A stretch of DNA of 64,000 nucleotides from Rhodococcus sp. KBS0724 (GTDB lineage: Bacteria > Actinomycetota > Actinomycetes > Mycobacteriales > Mycobacteriaceae). Shown one piece after another: positions 49,849 to 57,838 of this stretch (positions are counted from its first letter, which is position 1; every line of letters begins with the position of its first letter). Both the position numbers and the translations under genes were made by a program. Location: the NCBI RefSeq assembly GCF_005938745.2, contig NZ_VCBX02000001.1:5656501-5720500 (forward strand). The letters run 5' to 3'. The notes under the pieces were generated by a model. That model ran no database searches. It was given only the letters and a program-made list of their open reading frames with translations, and had not been told where the DNA came from.

Positions 49849-50787
49849 CTAGCTGCCGAAGATGTCCAGGCTGCCCAGCGAGCCGGTGCTGCTGCCGAGG
49901 CTGCCGCTGCTGCTGCCGCCGGGATCCGTGGTTTCCGCCGTCACCTTCACCGTGACCGAGGTAGAGGCCGGGCTGGTCCCGCCGTCGTTGGTCGCGGTAG
50001 CAGTGATTGGGTGATCGCCGACCGCGGTGATCGTCAGGTCGCAGCTGAAGTTGCCACTCGCGTCTGCGGTGGCTGTGCAGGTCGCGCCGCCGCCCGTGAC
50101 GGCAACGGTGCTGCCGGGCTCGGCCTTACCGGAAACCTTGACCGGCGTACCCGTCTCGACCTCGGCCGCGCCGAGAGTCAGGCCGGTGGGAGCAGCGGGT
50201 GCAATTACGAGTTCGTCCTCGACAAGCACGAGGCCCCAACCGCCATTGATCTCGTTGCCCTGCACAACCTCCGAAGCCGGGAGGCCCAGGATGAAACCGA
50301 CCTTCACGCCGACGTTCGTCGTGACCGACTTCTTCGCCAATTCGAGGCGGGTCGTGGCATCCTTACCCGCACCGATGACAAACTGCTGGCCCTTCTGGCT
50401 GCTGATCTCGCCCCGCACCGTCGCGTTGCCATTTTGGGTAACCGACCACTCCTCACTGAAGAGGGTGAGGGTCGCGGGTACGTCGCAGATGTTGCGGACA
50501 TCGAAGGTCAACACTGTGCCCTCATCTCCGGGAACCGGGATGTAGTCGGTACCGACGGGAAGAAAGGCCCCCGGCGCGACCCACGCACCACCGCCCTGGG
50601 ACATCTCGAGGCACGAGTCGGTGATGTCGTCGCCCGGAGCGGCCGAGGCGATGCTGGGCGCGAGCAGTGCACCCGAGCCAGCGAGAAGGAGTGCGGCCGG
50701 CAGCGCGGTGAACAGTGCAGTGCGCCAGGGAAGACCGGATTTGCGTCCGTCCCCGACCGGGAAAAATCGAGACATGTGAAGACTCAT
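49849..50787 (-). CDS. Secreted Ig-like domain protein, first gene of the SipW cluster
   Basis: About 312 aa from ATG 50787 (ATG 50775 possible). A classical Sec signal peptide spans residues 1-50 (basic VGDGRKSG, hydrophobic core, cleavage near IASA-A/ASAA). Residues 51-200 are an unknown beta-rich domain with three Cys near CLEM and NICDVPATL; residues about 205-285 form a bacterial Ig-like domain (VKVSGKAEPGSTVAVTGGGA, FSCDLTITAVGDHPITATAT); the tail is Gly/Ser-rich with GSLGS repeats. No LPXTG anchor is visible. It precedes the cognate substrates and could be an anchor or adhesin. Signal type differs from the downstream SipW substrates. Confidence 0.8.
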   Translation of the reverse strand: MSLHMSRFFPVGDGRKSGLPWRTALFTALPAALLLAGSGALLAPSIASAAPGDDITDSCLEMSQGGGAWVAPGAFLPVGTDYIPVPGDEGTVLTFDVRNICDVPATLTLFSEEWSVTQNGNATVRGEISSQKGQQFVIGAGKDATTRLELAKKSVTTNVGVKVGFILGLPASEVVQGNEINGGWGLVLVEDELVIAPAAPTGLTLGAAEVETGTPVKVSGKAEPGSTVAVTGGGATCTATADASGNFSCDLTITAVGDHPITATATNDGGTSPASTSVTVKVTAETTDPGGSSSGSLGSSTGSLGSLDIFGS

Positions 50788-51171
50788 TTCGTCCGTCCCG
50801 TTACCGGGCGTGTGGGTTTGAAAAGACGGCAACTCCAGTTCGTGTGTGCTCGGAACCGAGCACTGTGAACAGTCGTCTGCCTTACGTGCCAATCGTGTTG
50901 CGGAAAGCTTGCGAGCCGAACCGTTAGCTATGCATGTTCTCGCTCATACCTAGCTACCAGTTGCGTCGAATCAATTTTTATCACACGTATCAGTTTTTGT
51001 GGCGGCTTTCCTGGTCAAGTGTTCAGAAGACTTTCAAACGACAGGCAGGAGCGACTTCCAGTTCCCTGACCAGGAAAATTGAAAATAGTTAGCTACGCAT
51101 AGAAACTAATCTACGGAGAAAGAATTCGTAACAAAGCGGCCACTCGCTCTATGGGAGACACCTACGGCGAA
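50788..51171. promoter_or_regulatory. Long AT-richer upstream region of the SipW cluster
   Basis: This 384-bp gap has no supported gene. Reading toward the cluster it holds: a hairpin GTGCTCGG-AA-CCGAGCAC (50846-50863) in the probable 5' leader; a 13-mer GTTAGCTATGCAT (50923-50935) repeated as GTTAGCTACGCAT (51088-51100), with a related CTAGCTACC at about 50950; and an exact 11-bp inverted repeat TTTCCTGGTCA (51007-51017)/TGACCAGGAAA (51067-51077). The base composition is clearly AT-richer than surrounding genes. It likely contains the cluster promoter and regulator sites. No known riboswitch is recognised. Confidence 0.5.
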
Positions 51172-51585
51172 TCAGCGACCAGCACTGCGATGATCACACA
51201 CGCCGCGATGCGGGCGACAGTGACTCTCGGGTAACTCACACCGCAAGCGCTCGAAACAGGGACATCTCCGAGAAACAAAACATCCGGCGAAGCCCTTCCA
51301 GGGCTTGGGACTCGAGATTTCCTTACCGGCACTGTTGGTAACTGCAACGGCGAGGCCATAACCGGCCTCCATCAACGTTGCGGCGTCACAATTCGACGAG
51401 GTTTCCGGTTCGCCCTGAGCGATCGGCGCTTCTGTGATATTCGTCGTCGCGATTGCACCCGGTGTTGTTGTCGGAGTGATCGACTCAGTGTTCGGACCGG
51501 TCAGGGCTTCCACCGCCGTCGTGCAGTCCGTGAACATAGCCGACGGAATAGTGGTGGCAGCGGTGATTTTCCCGTTTCCTGGCAA
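51172..51585 (-). pseudogene. Possible hypothetical or decayed reading frame
   Basis: The first two-thirds of this minus-strand frame (after an internal MFTDCTTAVEALTGPNTESI) have normal codon use and Thr/Pro-rich segments such as TPTTTPGAIATTNITE. After KPWKGFAGCFVS it turns Cys/Arg-rich with unusual codons. Another minus-strand frame overlapping the end (51162-51359) ends in a hydrophobic VTVARIAACVIIAVLVADSP, so a frameshift near 51290-51310 could have joined them. The gene would follow the amidohydrolase terminator. I do not recognise a family; it may be spurious. Confidence 0.25.
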
Positions 51586-51589
51586 CCCT

Positions 51590-51619
51590 CCTCGGGCGCG
51601 GCGACGCCCACACCCGAGG
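51590..51619 (-). terminator. Terminator hairpin after the amidohydrolase operon
   Basis: CCTCGGGCG (51590-51598) pairs with CACCCGAGG (51611-51619), eight Watson-Crick pairs and one G-U on the RNA, with a 12-base loop, 16 bases after the amidohydrolase stop. No T-run. It plausibly ends the DMT/amidohydrolase transcript. Confidence 0.55.
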
Positions 51620-51635
51620 TACCGGGAAAGAAAAA

Positions 51636-53228
51636 CTATGCTTCGAAGATCGTTTCGCCGCCAACTACAGTGCGAAGAACCTTCAGTTCCGACAGGTCAA
51701 CCGGACCATCCAACGGATCGCCGTCGAGGACAACAAAATCCGCCAGCAGCCCTACTGCAATTCGGCCCTTGTCCGATCCCTCACCGGTAATGCGGGCGGC
51801 CGCAGTTGTGTAGCCGGACAACGCATCACGCGTGCTCACACATTGTTGCGCACCAAGAACGTGCCCCTTCCGCGTCAGCCTGTGGACCGCTGTATTCATG
51901 GTGAAGAGCGGATTCACCGGAGTGACCGGGCAATCACAATGCAAACCGTAGGGAAGACCGGCCGCAACCACCGACGCCACCGGGCTTATTCGCTCTCCTC
52001 TGTCCGGGCCGAGAAAACGATCGCGGTGACGGTCACCCCAGTAGTAGACGTGATTGACGAAAATAGACGCAACAACACCAACTTCGACCATGCGCTGAAT
52101 TTGATCCTCGCGCAACGTTTGCACGTGCTCGAGCCGGTGCGCAATGTCGATGTCAGGGTGCGCAGCTTTTGCCCGGGCAATAGCGTCGAGTGCGTGGTCG
52201 ATGGCCTGATCACCGTTGGTGTGAATCGCTACCTGGCGTCCTGCGCCGTGATGCTCACTCACCAAAGCATCGAGCGCGCCCGACGGGATTGCCATTCCGC
52301 CACAATGACATCCACCCAAATCGTGATACGGCTCGCTCAGCGCGGCAGTATGCAGCTGGATGGAACCGTCCGAAACCAGTTTCACGCCGCCAACAGTGAC
52401 GTGGCTGGTCGAATCGGCAAGTTCACCCAACTGATCGTGGACGCCATGACCCAGGTACAGACGCGCACGCAAGCGCAGTTCACCCGCGTCGTCAAGCTCG
52501 CGGTAAGCGTCGTACATCTCCGAGGTGACGTACATGTCGTGGAAGCTTGTCACGCCGACGGACGCCATCACGTCTTGTGCTCCCAGTAACGCCAGCCTGG
52601 AGGCGCCCGGGGCAATGGCCGGAGCTAGATTGTGCACCAACGACATTGCCGGAATCTCACACAGCTCACCGGTAGGGGTGCCGTCGGCATCGCGGACAAT
52701 CACCCCACCCTCGGGGTCGACAGTTGCGGCAGTGATCCCAGCCTTTTCCAGGGCAACCGAGTTGACATACACTCCGTGAGCAGACAAGTGACGCACCAGA
52801 ATCGGGTGCTGCGTCGACGCGCGGTCGAGATCTGCCGTCGTCAATCCCCGATCCTCGGCGACGAGACTGTCGTCAAATCCCCACGCCTGAATTGCCTCGC
52901 CCGGGGGTGTCGTCTCGGCACGCGCGGCCAATGCAGCAACAACCGCGTCGATTGTCGGGCAAGCACCTGTCGTGGCCTCGACGTCACCGAGCATCAAACC
53001 CCACATCATCGGATGTAGGTGGGTTTCGATGAAGCCCGGAACCACCACCGCTCCATCCAGATCCACGACCTCCACGCTGGGGCCGGCCAGTTCCGAGATC
53101 TCGGCGTCGGATCCAACGGCCACGAATCTGCCGTCCTTGCTTGCCATGGCAGTCGGCGCAACAGTGCCGGATTCGTCCATGGTTCTGATGTCGCCGTTGA
53201 TGTAGATGCGGTCGGCCGTCGCGGTCAT
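51636..53228 (-). CDS. Amidohydrolase family 3 protein (YtcJ-like)
   Basis: A 530-aa metal-dependent hydrolase. Features: GAVVVPGFIETHLHPMMWGL with the HxH metal ligands, VAIHTNGDQAIDHALDAI with His and Asp, the HRLEHVQTLRED segment, HCDCPVTPVNPLFTMNTAVH and the C-terminal GLLADFVVLDGDPLD. This group includes N-substituted formamide deformylase, exoenzyme regulatory protein AepA and other amidases of unclear range. No signal peptide; cytoplasmic. Its start overlaps the DMT transporter stop (ATGA), pairing export/uptake and hydrolysis of one compound. Confidence 0.88.
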   Translation of the reverse strand: MTATADRIYINGDIRTMDESGTVAPTAMASKDGRFVAVGSDAEISELAGPSVEVVDLDGAVVVPGFIETHLHPMMWGLMLGDVEATTGACPTIDAVVAALAARAETTPPGEAIQAWGFDDSLVAEDRGLTTADLDRASTQHPILVRHLSAHGVYVNSVALEKAGITAATVDPEGGVIVRDADGTPTGELCEIPAMSLVHNLAPAIAPGASRLALLGAQDVMASVGVTSFHDMYVTSEMYDAYRELDDAGELRLRARLYLGHGVHDQLGELADSTSHVTVGGVKLVSDGSIQLHTAALSEPYHDLGGCHCGGMAIPSGALDALVSEHHGAGRQVAIHTNGDQAIDHALDAIARAKAAHPDIDIAHRLEHVQTLREDQIQRMVEVGVVASIFVNHVYYWGDRHRDRFLGPDRGERISPVASVVAAGLPYGLHCDCPVTPVNPLFTMNTAVHRLTRKGHVLGAQQCVSTRDALSGYTTAAARITGEGSDKGRIAVGLLADFVVLDGDPLDGPVDLSELKVLRTVVGGETIFEA

Positions 53229-54193
53229 ACTCGTGTCTCCATTCGTTCACCGACAACGGGTGTCGGCTTCTTTGCTGCGGGCTGCCGCGTCGCGATAACC
53301 ACTCCGGCAAGAATCAGCACCGCACCGACAATCTGCACGACACTGGGGATCTGTGAAAGTAGAAAAGCACCGAACAATAGCGCCGACGCCGATTGCAGCA
53401 CCAGGCTCGCCGCAACGGAACCAGCCGGCAACCGCTGACTCGCACTTGCCACCAGCAGCCACCCCACCACCTGAGATACCAAGGCCAACAGGATGAGCCA
53501 ACCCTGAGCGGGTAGAGCGGGAGCGAGATCAAGTGTTCCGGTGACAATTCCGATCACGCCGGATGTAAGTCCGGTAGCGATCGTGGAAACGAGCACCGGC
53601 AATGCAGTCCGGCCCGCAGCTCGCGTCGCCAATCCCATCAAGAAGATATACACGGCATACGCGCCGGCAGCGATCACCGCGAAGGTCGCACCCACTGCGG
53701 GGTTGGCTCCGGTAAGCGTCGTACTCATTCCGGCGACCAACGCCACGCCGACCAAAAGTAGCGGCAGACTCGTCACCAGTTCCTTTGTAATGCGCTGGCG
53801 TAGAACCACGTAGCCCAGGATGGCCACAAAGAGCACCTGCAGATTCAAGAGCACCGTCGACAAACCAGCGCCGATCGAATGAATGGCCTCATGCCACAGA
53901 ACGAGGTCGATGCCGAGGAACACTCCGGCGAGAACGGCCTTGACTATCCACGGCCCCGTCGAGGTCTTTCCCGGTTGGCGGCGTCGTTGCACCCATACGA
54001 GGATCCCGAGCGGAATCAAGGCGTAAACGCACCGGAAGAAGGCGCCGGTCGCGGGCGACACTCCGGACAGGTCGTACAGGATCGATGTGAGGCCCAGAAT
54101 GCATGCACCAGAGACAACCACTCGCAGATCTCGACGGCGTTGTTCGTCGTCGGTCCGCGCCGAAGCGGGTCTCGAAGATACATCATCACTCAT
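53225..54193 (-). CDS. DMT-superfamily (EamA) transporter
   Basis: A 322-aa membrane protein with ten hydrophobic helices arranged as two EamA halves (SGVSPATGAFFRCVYALIPL in the first; WLLVASASQRLPAGSVAASL, then LVLQSASALLFGAFLLSQIP in the second). DMT members move amino acids, nucleosides or drugs, often outward. ATG 54193 sits inside an operator palindrome shared with a divergent TetR. Its 3' end overlaps the amidohydrolase start. Likely role: transport of the amide-containing compound hydrolysed by that enzyme, inferred from coupling only. Confidence 0.88.
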   Translation of the reverse strand: MSDDVSSRPASARTDDEQRRRDLRVVVSGACILGLTSILYDLSGVSPATGAFFRCVYALIPLGILVWVQRRRQPGKTSTGPWIVKAVLAGVFLGIDLVLWHEAIHSIGAGLSTVLLNLQVLFVAILGYVVLRQRITKELVTSLPLLLVGVALVAGMSTTLTGANPAVGATFAVIAAGAYAVYIFLMGLATRAAGRTALPVLVSTIATGLTSGVIGIVTGTLDLAPALPAQGWLILLALVSQVVGWLLVASASQRLPAGSVAASLVLQSASALLFGAFLLSQIPSVVQIVGAVLILAGVVIATRQPAAKKPTPVVGERMETRV

Positions 54194-54207
54194 GGTGATA
54201 ATGTATC
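54177..54207. promoter_or_regulatory. TetR operator candidate over the DMT transporter start
   Basis: GATACATCATCAC (54177-54189) and GTGATAATGTATC (54195-54207) are inverted repeats with 12 of 13 positions matching and a five-base spacer. The site covers the start codon of the DMT gene (54191-54193) and lies 39 bases before the TetR start at 54247. A bound TetR would block transcription of both divergent genes. Confidence 0.65.
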
Positions 54208-54246
54208 ACTAGGAGTGAGAGCTGGCCCACAGGGGAAGATAGAGCC

Positions 54247-54804
54247 ATGAGAACCCCGGTAACCCGAGAACGCGTCATCTCCGCCGCAGCCGAACTCGTG
54301 GACAGCAAAGGCCCGGACGCGCTGGTACTCAGTCAACTCGCCGACACCCTGGATGTGCGGCAATCAGCTCTCTACAAGCACGTTGACGGCGTTGACGACG
54401 TCCAGCACCAGCTCAGCCTGCTCGCCCGAAAACTACTCGCCCAGCACCTCCGCGACGCCGCCGTCGGCCTCTCGCGTGATGACGCCGTCATTGCCCTCGC
54501 CGACGCGTGGCGCAGTTTTGTTCATATCCATCCCGGGCTGTACGCAATCACCGACCGCTACCCCACAGCCCCTCACGCAGACCTCGTCGCGGCCGTGGGC
54601 GAAGTAGTCGACGTCATCAACCGAGTCATCGCCGGATACGGCCTGAGCGACGACGACTCGGAGCAGGCAGCCTGGTCGCTGCGAAGCGCACTGCACGGGT
54701 TCTGCGTCTTGGAATCTCAAGAAGGCCACCCCGCCGGCACCGATCCCGACCGCGCCTATCGGAGATTGGTCGAACTTCTCTGCGCGGGAATCAGCCGAAT
54801 GTAG
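54247..54804 (+). CDS. TetR-family regulator with TetR_C_33/WHG-type C-terminal domain
   Basis: A 185-aa protein. HTH: RERVISAAAELVDSKGPDAL, VLSQLADTLDVRQSALYKHV (with the characteristic SALYKHVxGxDD). The C-terminal part (WRSFVHIHPGLYAITDRYPT and LRSALHGFCVLESQEGH) is the WHG-type ligand domain common in actinobacteria. Divergent from the DMT/amidohydrolase operon with a palindrome between, so it likely represses that pair in answer to the transported compound. Its stop is 14 bases from the convergent CMD-family gene. Confidence 0.9.
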   Translation: MRTPVTRERVISAAAELVDSKGPDALVLSQLADTLDVRQSALYKHVDGVDDVQHQLSLLARKLLAQHLRDAAVGLSRDDAVIALADAWRSFVHIHPGLYAITDRYPTAPHADLVAAVGEVVDVINRVIAGYGLSDDDSEQAAWSLRSALHGFCVLESQEGHPAGTDPDRAYRRLVELLCAGISRM

Positions 54805-54818
54805 AACGGGTGTCGGAT

Positions 54819-55706
54819 CTAGACGCGAAATCCCAACCCGAATGTAACCTGCCCGTCCTCGTCCACCTCGTAAATTTCTACGCCCTCATCCACGTGCGGG
54901 GCGTCCGAACCGAACGCGACAGCCACTTTCGAGCTTGCATTCCTCGTCATGTCCAACACCAGTTCCACGGACTCGGCCGGCGAGAAGTGCTCGCGCACTG
55001 CATCGATCACGTCGGCCGGGATGTAGCCGGGTTGCCACACCATCGCATCAGCAAGCGACAGTGCAGCCTTGTGACGAGCCGACAGCGCACTGTCCTGGTA
55101 GTTGTCGACCTCGTCGAAGAGGGCTTCGTCCGCACCGGCTTCCAGCGCAGAACTCATTCTCAGCGATTTGCACAATCGGCAATTGTGTTGGCGAGCTTGA
55201 CGTAGACGCACCAGTTCGGTGGTGACCGGATCGAGCACCCGCAGCCGCGCCACGCTGCGCGAGAATTCCGCACTGTCCACCGACAGTTCCGTTTCGCGCC
55301 ACTCCGCTGTCAGCTTCGCCTCGCTTGTCCACGGCCCGAACAGTAAGTCCAATGCGTGCAACAGACGCGGAAACCAGTCGGCGACATACACCGAAAACAC
55401 GAATTCCTTGGCCTGCGAACCAAGTTCCTTGAACAACGCCGCACGCAAATCACCGTCGACATTCGACACGTCGACACTGAATTGCTCGGCAAACTCGCGC
55501 GCTACCGATTCCGGGGCGGAATGGGTAATCGGCGGCAACGGCAAGGCCGGCAGCGACAGAGTTTCGGCGCAGGTTGAACGCACCAGTGCATCCAAGGACC
55601 CGGTACTGCTGAAGATCATGCGGCGTAGCACTTCTGACACTTCCGGCGCATACCGTCGAAGTGCTTCTCCAGCATCGATACCAGTCGAGTTGTCAAACGC
55701 GTCCAT
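54819..55706 (-). CDS. Carboxymuconolactone decarboxylase (CMD/AhpD)-family protein
   Basis: A 295-aa protein, longer than single-domain CMD proteins. The redox motif CRLC (Cys176, Cys179) in RQHNCRLCKSLRMSSALEAG is the AhpD-like CxxC followed by the conserved segment before the helix; SALSARHKAALSLADAMVWQ is a second CMD signature. The N-terminal 100 residues are helical and unassigned. Start ATG 55706 behind GGATGGG; the frame open further upstream crosses the TetR gene. It overlaps the TetR stop by 14 bp, so both are one transcript divergent from the P450. Possible role: peroxidase or decarboxylase in the catabolic cluster. Confidence 0.82.
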   Translation of the reverse strand: MDAFDNSTGIDAGEALRRYAPEVSEVLRRMIFSSTGSLDALVRSTCAETLSLPALPLPPITHSAPESVAREFAEQFSVDVSNVDGDLRAALFKELGSQAKEFVFSVYVADWFPRLLHALDLLFGPWTSEAKLTAEWRETELSVDSAEFSRSVARLRVLDPVTTELVRLRQARQHNCRLCKSLRMSSALEAGADEALFDEVDNYQDSALSARHKAALSLADAMVWQPGYIPADVIDAVREHFSPAESVELVLDMTRNASSKVAVAFGSDAPHVDEGVEIYEVDEDGQVTFGLGFRV

Positions 55707-56319
55707 AAATCGATCCCATCCAGACTGCACACAGCGCCTGCGTCGCCGCAGCCACATCAGCAGGCTTCTGATCACCAATCCAGTAGCGATCACCCATGCG
55801 GGCGATGCTCTCCAACAGAACAAGCGCCAGCATGCGACTGTCGGCACCAACCGGCGCCCGGCCCGATTCACGTTCCGAGTCGATCACTGCAGCAACGGGT
55901 TCGACAAATCCTTCCAACCCACGATTCCACAGGTCATCCACCCCGGGGTCCGACGATCTGGCGTCACGCATTGCCCGGAACAAATGCGGGTGGCGCATCC
56001 AGGTGTCACGAACCGCGCCCATCATCTGCCCGATCTGGCGTGCAGGATCATCAGCCCCACCCGAATAGATTGCCGATGCGGCCGCAACCTCTTCGTCCAC
56101 GACCTTGCTGAGTTCACTGACCGCCGCGGCCTTGTTGTCGAAATAGAAGTAGAAGGCCGAACGGGTTACGCCCGCAGCCTTGGAGATATCGCGGACGTTC
56201 AGTTCGTTGAGAGTGGTTGCCTCCAAGAGGTTTTCCAAGGCTCGCAGGATCGACTCGCGTCGAAACTCGCCTTTGTCCGACCTTCCGGAATCAACACCGT
56301 CTCGCACAGCCGATTCCAC
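55693..56319 (-). CDS. TetR/EthR-like transcriptional regulator
   Basis: A 208-aa TetR protein. HTH: RESILRALENLLEATTLNEL, NVRDISKAAGVTRSAFYFYF (FYFYF as in EthR) and DNKAAAVSELS. The C-terminal end ALCAVWMGSIYGRV is close to the EthR C-terminus pattern. Start GTG 56319 behind AAGGTGG. It is divergent from the P450 gene and a perfect palindrome TTGACACGTGTCAA lies in the gap, so it is the probable local regulator of the catabolic cluster. The EthA-like enzyme is 34 kb away, so the classical ethA-ethR pair is not seen. Confidence 0.9.
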   Translation of the reverse strand: MESAVRDGVDSGRSDKGEFRRESILRALENLLEATTLNELNVRDISKAAGVTRSAFYFYFDNKAAAVSELSKVVDEEVAAASAIYSGGADDPARQIGQMMGAVRDTWMRHPHLFRAMRDARSSDPGVDDLWNRGLEGFVEPVAAVIDSERESGRAPVGADSRMLALVLLESIARMGDRYWIGDQKPADVAAATQALCAVWMGSIYGRV

Positions 56320-56373
56320 ATTCCACCTTCAGATTCGTCAGTTTGTGAGCCGAACCACATCGTATGAACATTT

Positions 56374-56387
56374 TTGACACGTGTCAA
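56374..56387. promoter_or_regulatory. Perfect palindrome TTGACACGTGTCAA between EthR-like TetR and P450
   Basis: A perfect 14-bp palindrome, starting 55 bases beyond the TetR start and ending 190 bases upstream of the P450 start. The long P450 leader (56388-56577) contains a small hairpin GTCCCA/TGGGAC (about 56438-56454) and no supported gene. TTGACA also matches a -35 box, so regulator and polymerase may compete. Likely operator of the EthR-like TetR. Confidence 0.7.
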
Positions 56388-56577
56388 TAGTGCGGAATTC
56401 AGCGCGCTCAGCGGCCGAAAAGGCCAAGTCCCACTCACTGGGACCGGTGTTATCGCACCCCCGTCTCATGCTGTTGCCTCTCCCTCATCCACTGTCGCCT
56501 TCCTGCAATTCTGCAGTGCACCTGGCGATTTCATCCCACAAGCGCCGGCGCCAATCTCACCGAGACAAGGATCCACC

Positions 56578-57810
56578 ATGACGAGTACCGTCCCCGCCGT
56601 CACCGAACACCCCAGTGCCCCCTTCCCCTGGCCCCGCCCTCCGATCGACCCACCGGCGGAGTACCAGTGGCTACGCGAGAACGCCCCCATCACGCGAGTC
56701 GAGATCTTCGGCGGCGAATATGCCTGGCTCGTCACCCGTTACGACGACGTGCGCTCCATCCTGTCCGACCCGCGTGTCAGTGCCGACAGCCGCAATCCCG
56801 GATATCCCCGATTCGGCGCGCCGCCCGAACCTGAGGACCAACGCCTGTTCCTGCGCATGGACGGAGCCGAGCACGAGATCTTCCGCAACCTGCTTGCCAA
56901 GAACTTCACGCTCACCGCGATGAAGAAGATCCGTCCTGCGCTGCAGGAACTCGTCGACACCACCATCGACACCATGTTGGCTTCACCCGAAGGCCACACC
57001 GATTTCGTGAAATCCGTTGCACTCCCCATCCCGAGCACGGTTCTCAGCTGGATCCTGGGCGTGCACGCCGAGGATCGCGCTTTCTTCAACAAAGCCGCCG
57101 ACGAAGCGCTGATGGCCAACGATCTCACCAACCCCGACGCCATGAGCCGCGCCATTGCAGCCATGAACGACCTACGCGGGTATATCCGCAAGATCGCGAA
57201 CGAACGAGCGGCACTTGATGATCCGGGTGACGACATCATCGGTCAGCTGGTAGCCGCCGAACGCGCCGGCACCATCACCATGATGGACGTCGAGAACTCC
57301 GGATTCCTCCTCATCATCGCCGGGCACGACACCACCACCAACATGACCGCACTTGGCATGTACACATTGCTGCAGCACCCCGAGCAGTGGGCGCAGATGC
57401 AAGAGAACCCAGCCTTGGTCCGCAACGCCGTCGAAGAACTGCTGCGCTACCTGACCGTCGTCCACCTGGTCATCCTCCGGTCCTCCACCGAGGACATCGA
57501 AATCGGCGGCGTCACCATTCCCGCCGGCGAGGCCATCATCCCGCTCAACCTGTCGGCCAACCGCGACGACGCCCATTTCCCCGGTGCAGATGCTCTCGAC
57601 ATCCATCGAAAAGCCCGTGATCACTTCGCTTTCGGCTACGGGGTTCACCAGTGCATCGGCCAGGCGCTGGCTCGTCTCGAACTGCAGATCATCTTCGAAA
57701 CTCTCGCTCGCCGGGTGCCGACGCTGAAGCTAGCCGTCGAGCCCGAGGAACTGCAGTTCAAGGCGTGGTCGGGCATCAACGGAGTCTTTTCGCTCCCCGT
57801 CACCTGGTAA
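56578..57810 (+). CDS. Cytochrome P450
   Basis: A 410-aa soluble P450. I-helix AGHDTTT at 248-254, ExxR in EELLR at 286-290, haem loop FGYGVHQCIGQALARLEL with Cys359. ATG 56578 follows AAGGATCCACC; the open frame upstream to 56374 runs through the palindrome and lacks a ribosome site. First gene of the plus-strand operon P450-SDR-aldehyde dehydrogenase, so it probably makes an initial hydroxylation whose alcohol is oxidised stepwise by the next two enzymes. Redox partners are not encoded here. Substrate not known. Confidence 0.92.
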   Translation: MTSTVPAVTEHPSAPFPWPRPPIDPPAEYQWLRENAPITRVEIFGGEYAWLVTRYDDVRSILSDPRVSADSRNPGYPRFGAPPEPEDQRLFLRMDGAEHEIFRNLLAKNFTLTAMKKIRPALQELVDTTIDTMLASPEGHTDFVKSVALPIPSTVLSWILGVHAEDRAFFNKAADEALMANDLTNPDAMSRAIAAMNDLRGYIRKIANERAALDDPGDDIIGQLVAAERAGTITMMDVENSGFLLIIAGHDTTTNMTALGMYTLLQHPEQWAQMQENPALVRNAVEELLRYLTVVHLVILRSSTEDIEIGGVTIPAGEAIIPLNLSANRDDAHFPGADALDIHRKARDHFAFGYGVHQCIGQALARLELQIIFETLARRVPTLKLAVEPEELQFKAWSGINGVFSLPVTW

Positions 57811-57838
57811 CCATCTCCCTATGTCAGGAGCATCACCC

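Noticed and set aside
20103..56319. Treating the EthA-like enzyme and the EthR-like TetR as a classical ethA-ethR pair
   Set aside because: They lie about 34 kb apart and the EthR-like gene has a different divergent partner (P450) with its own palindrome.
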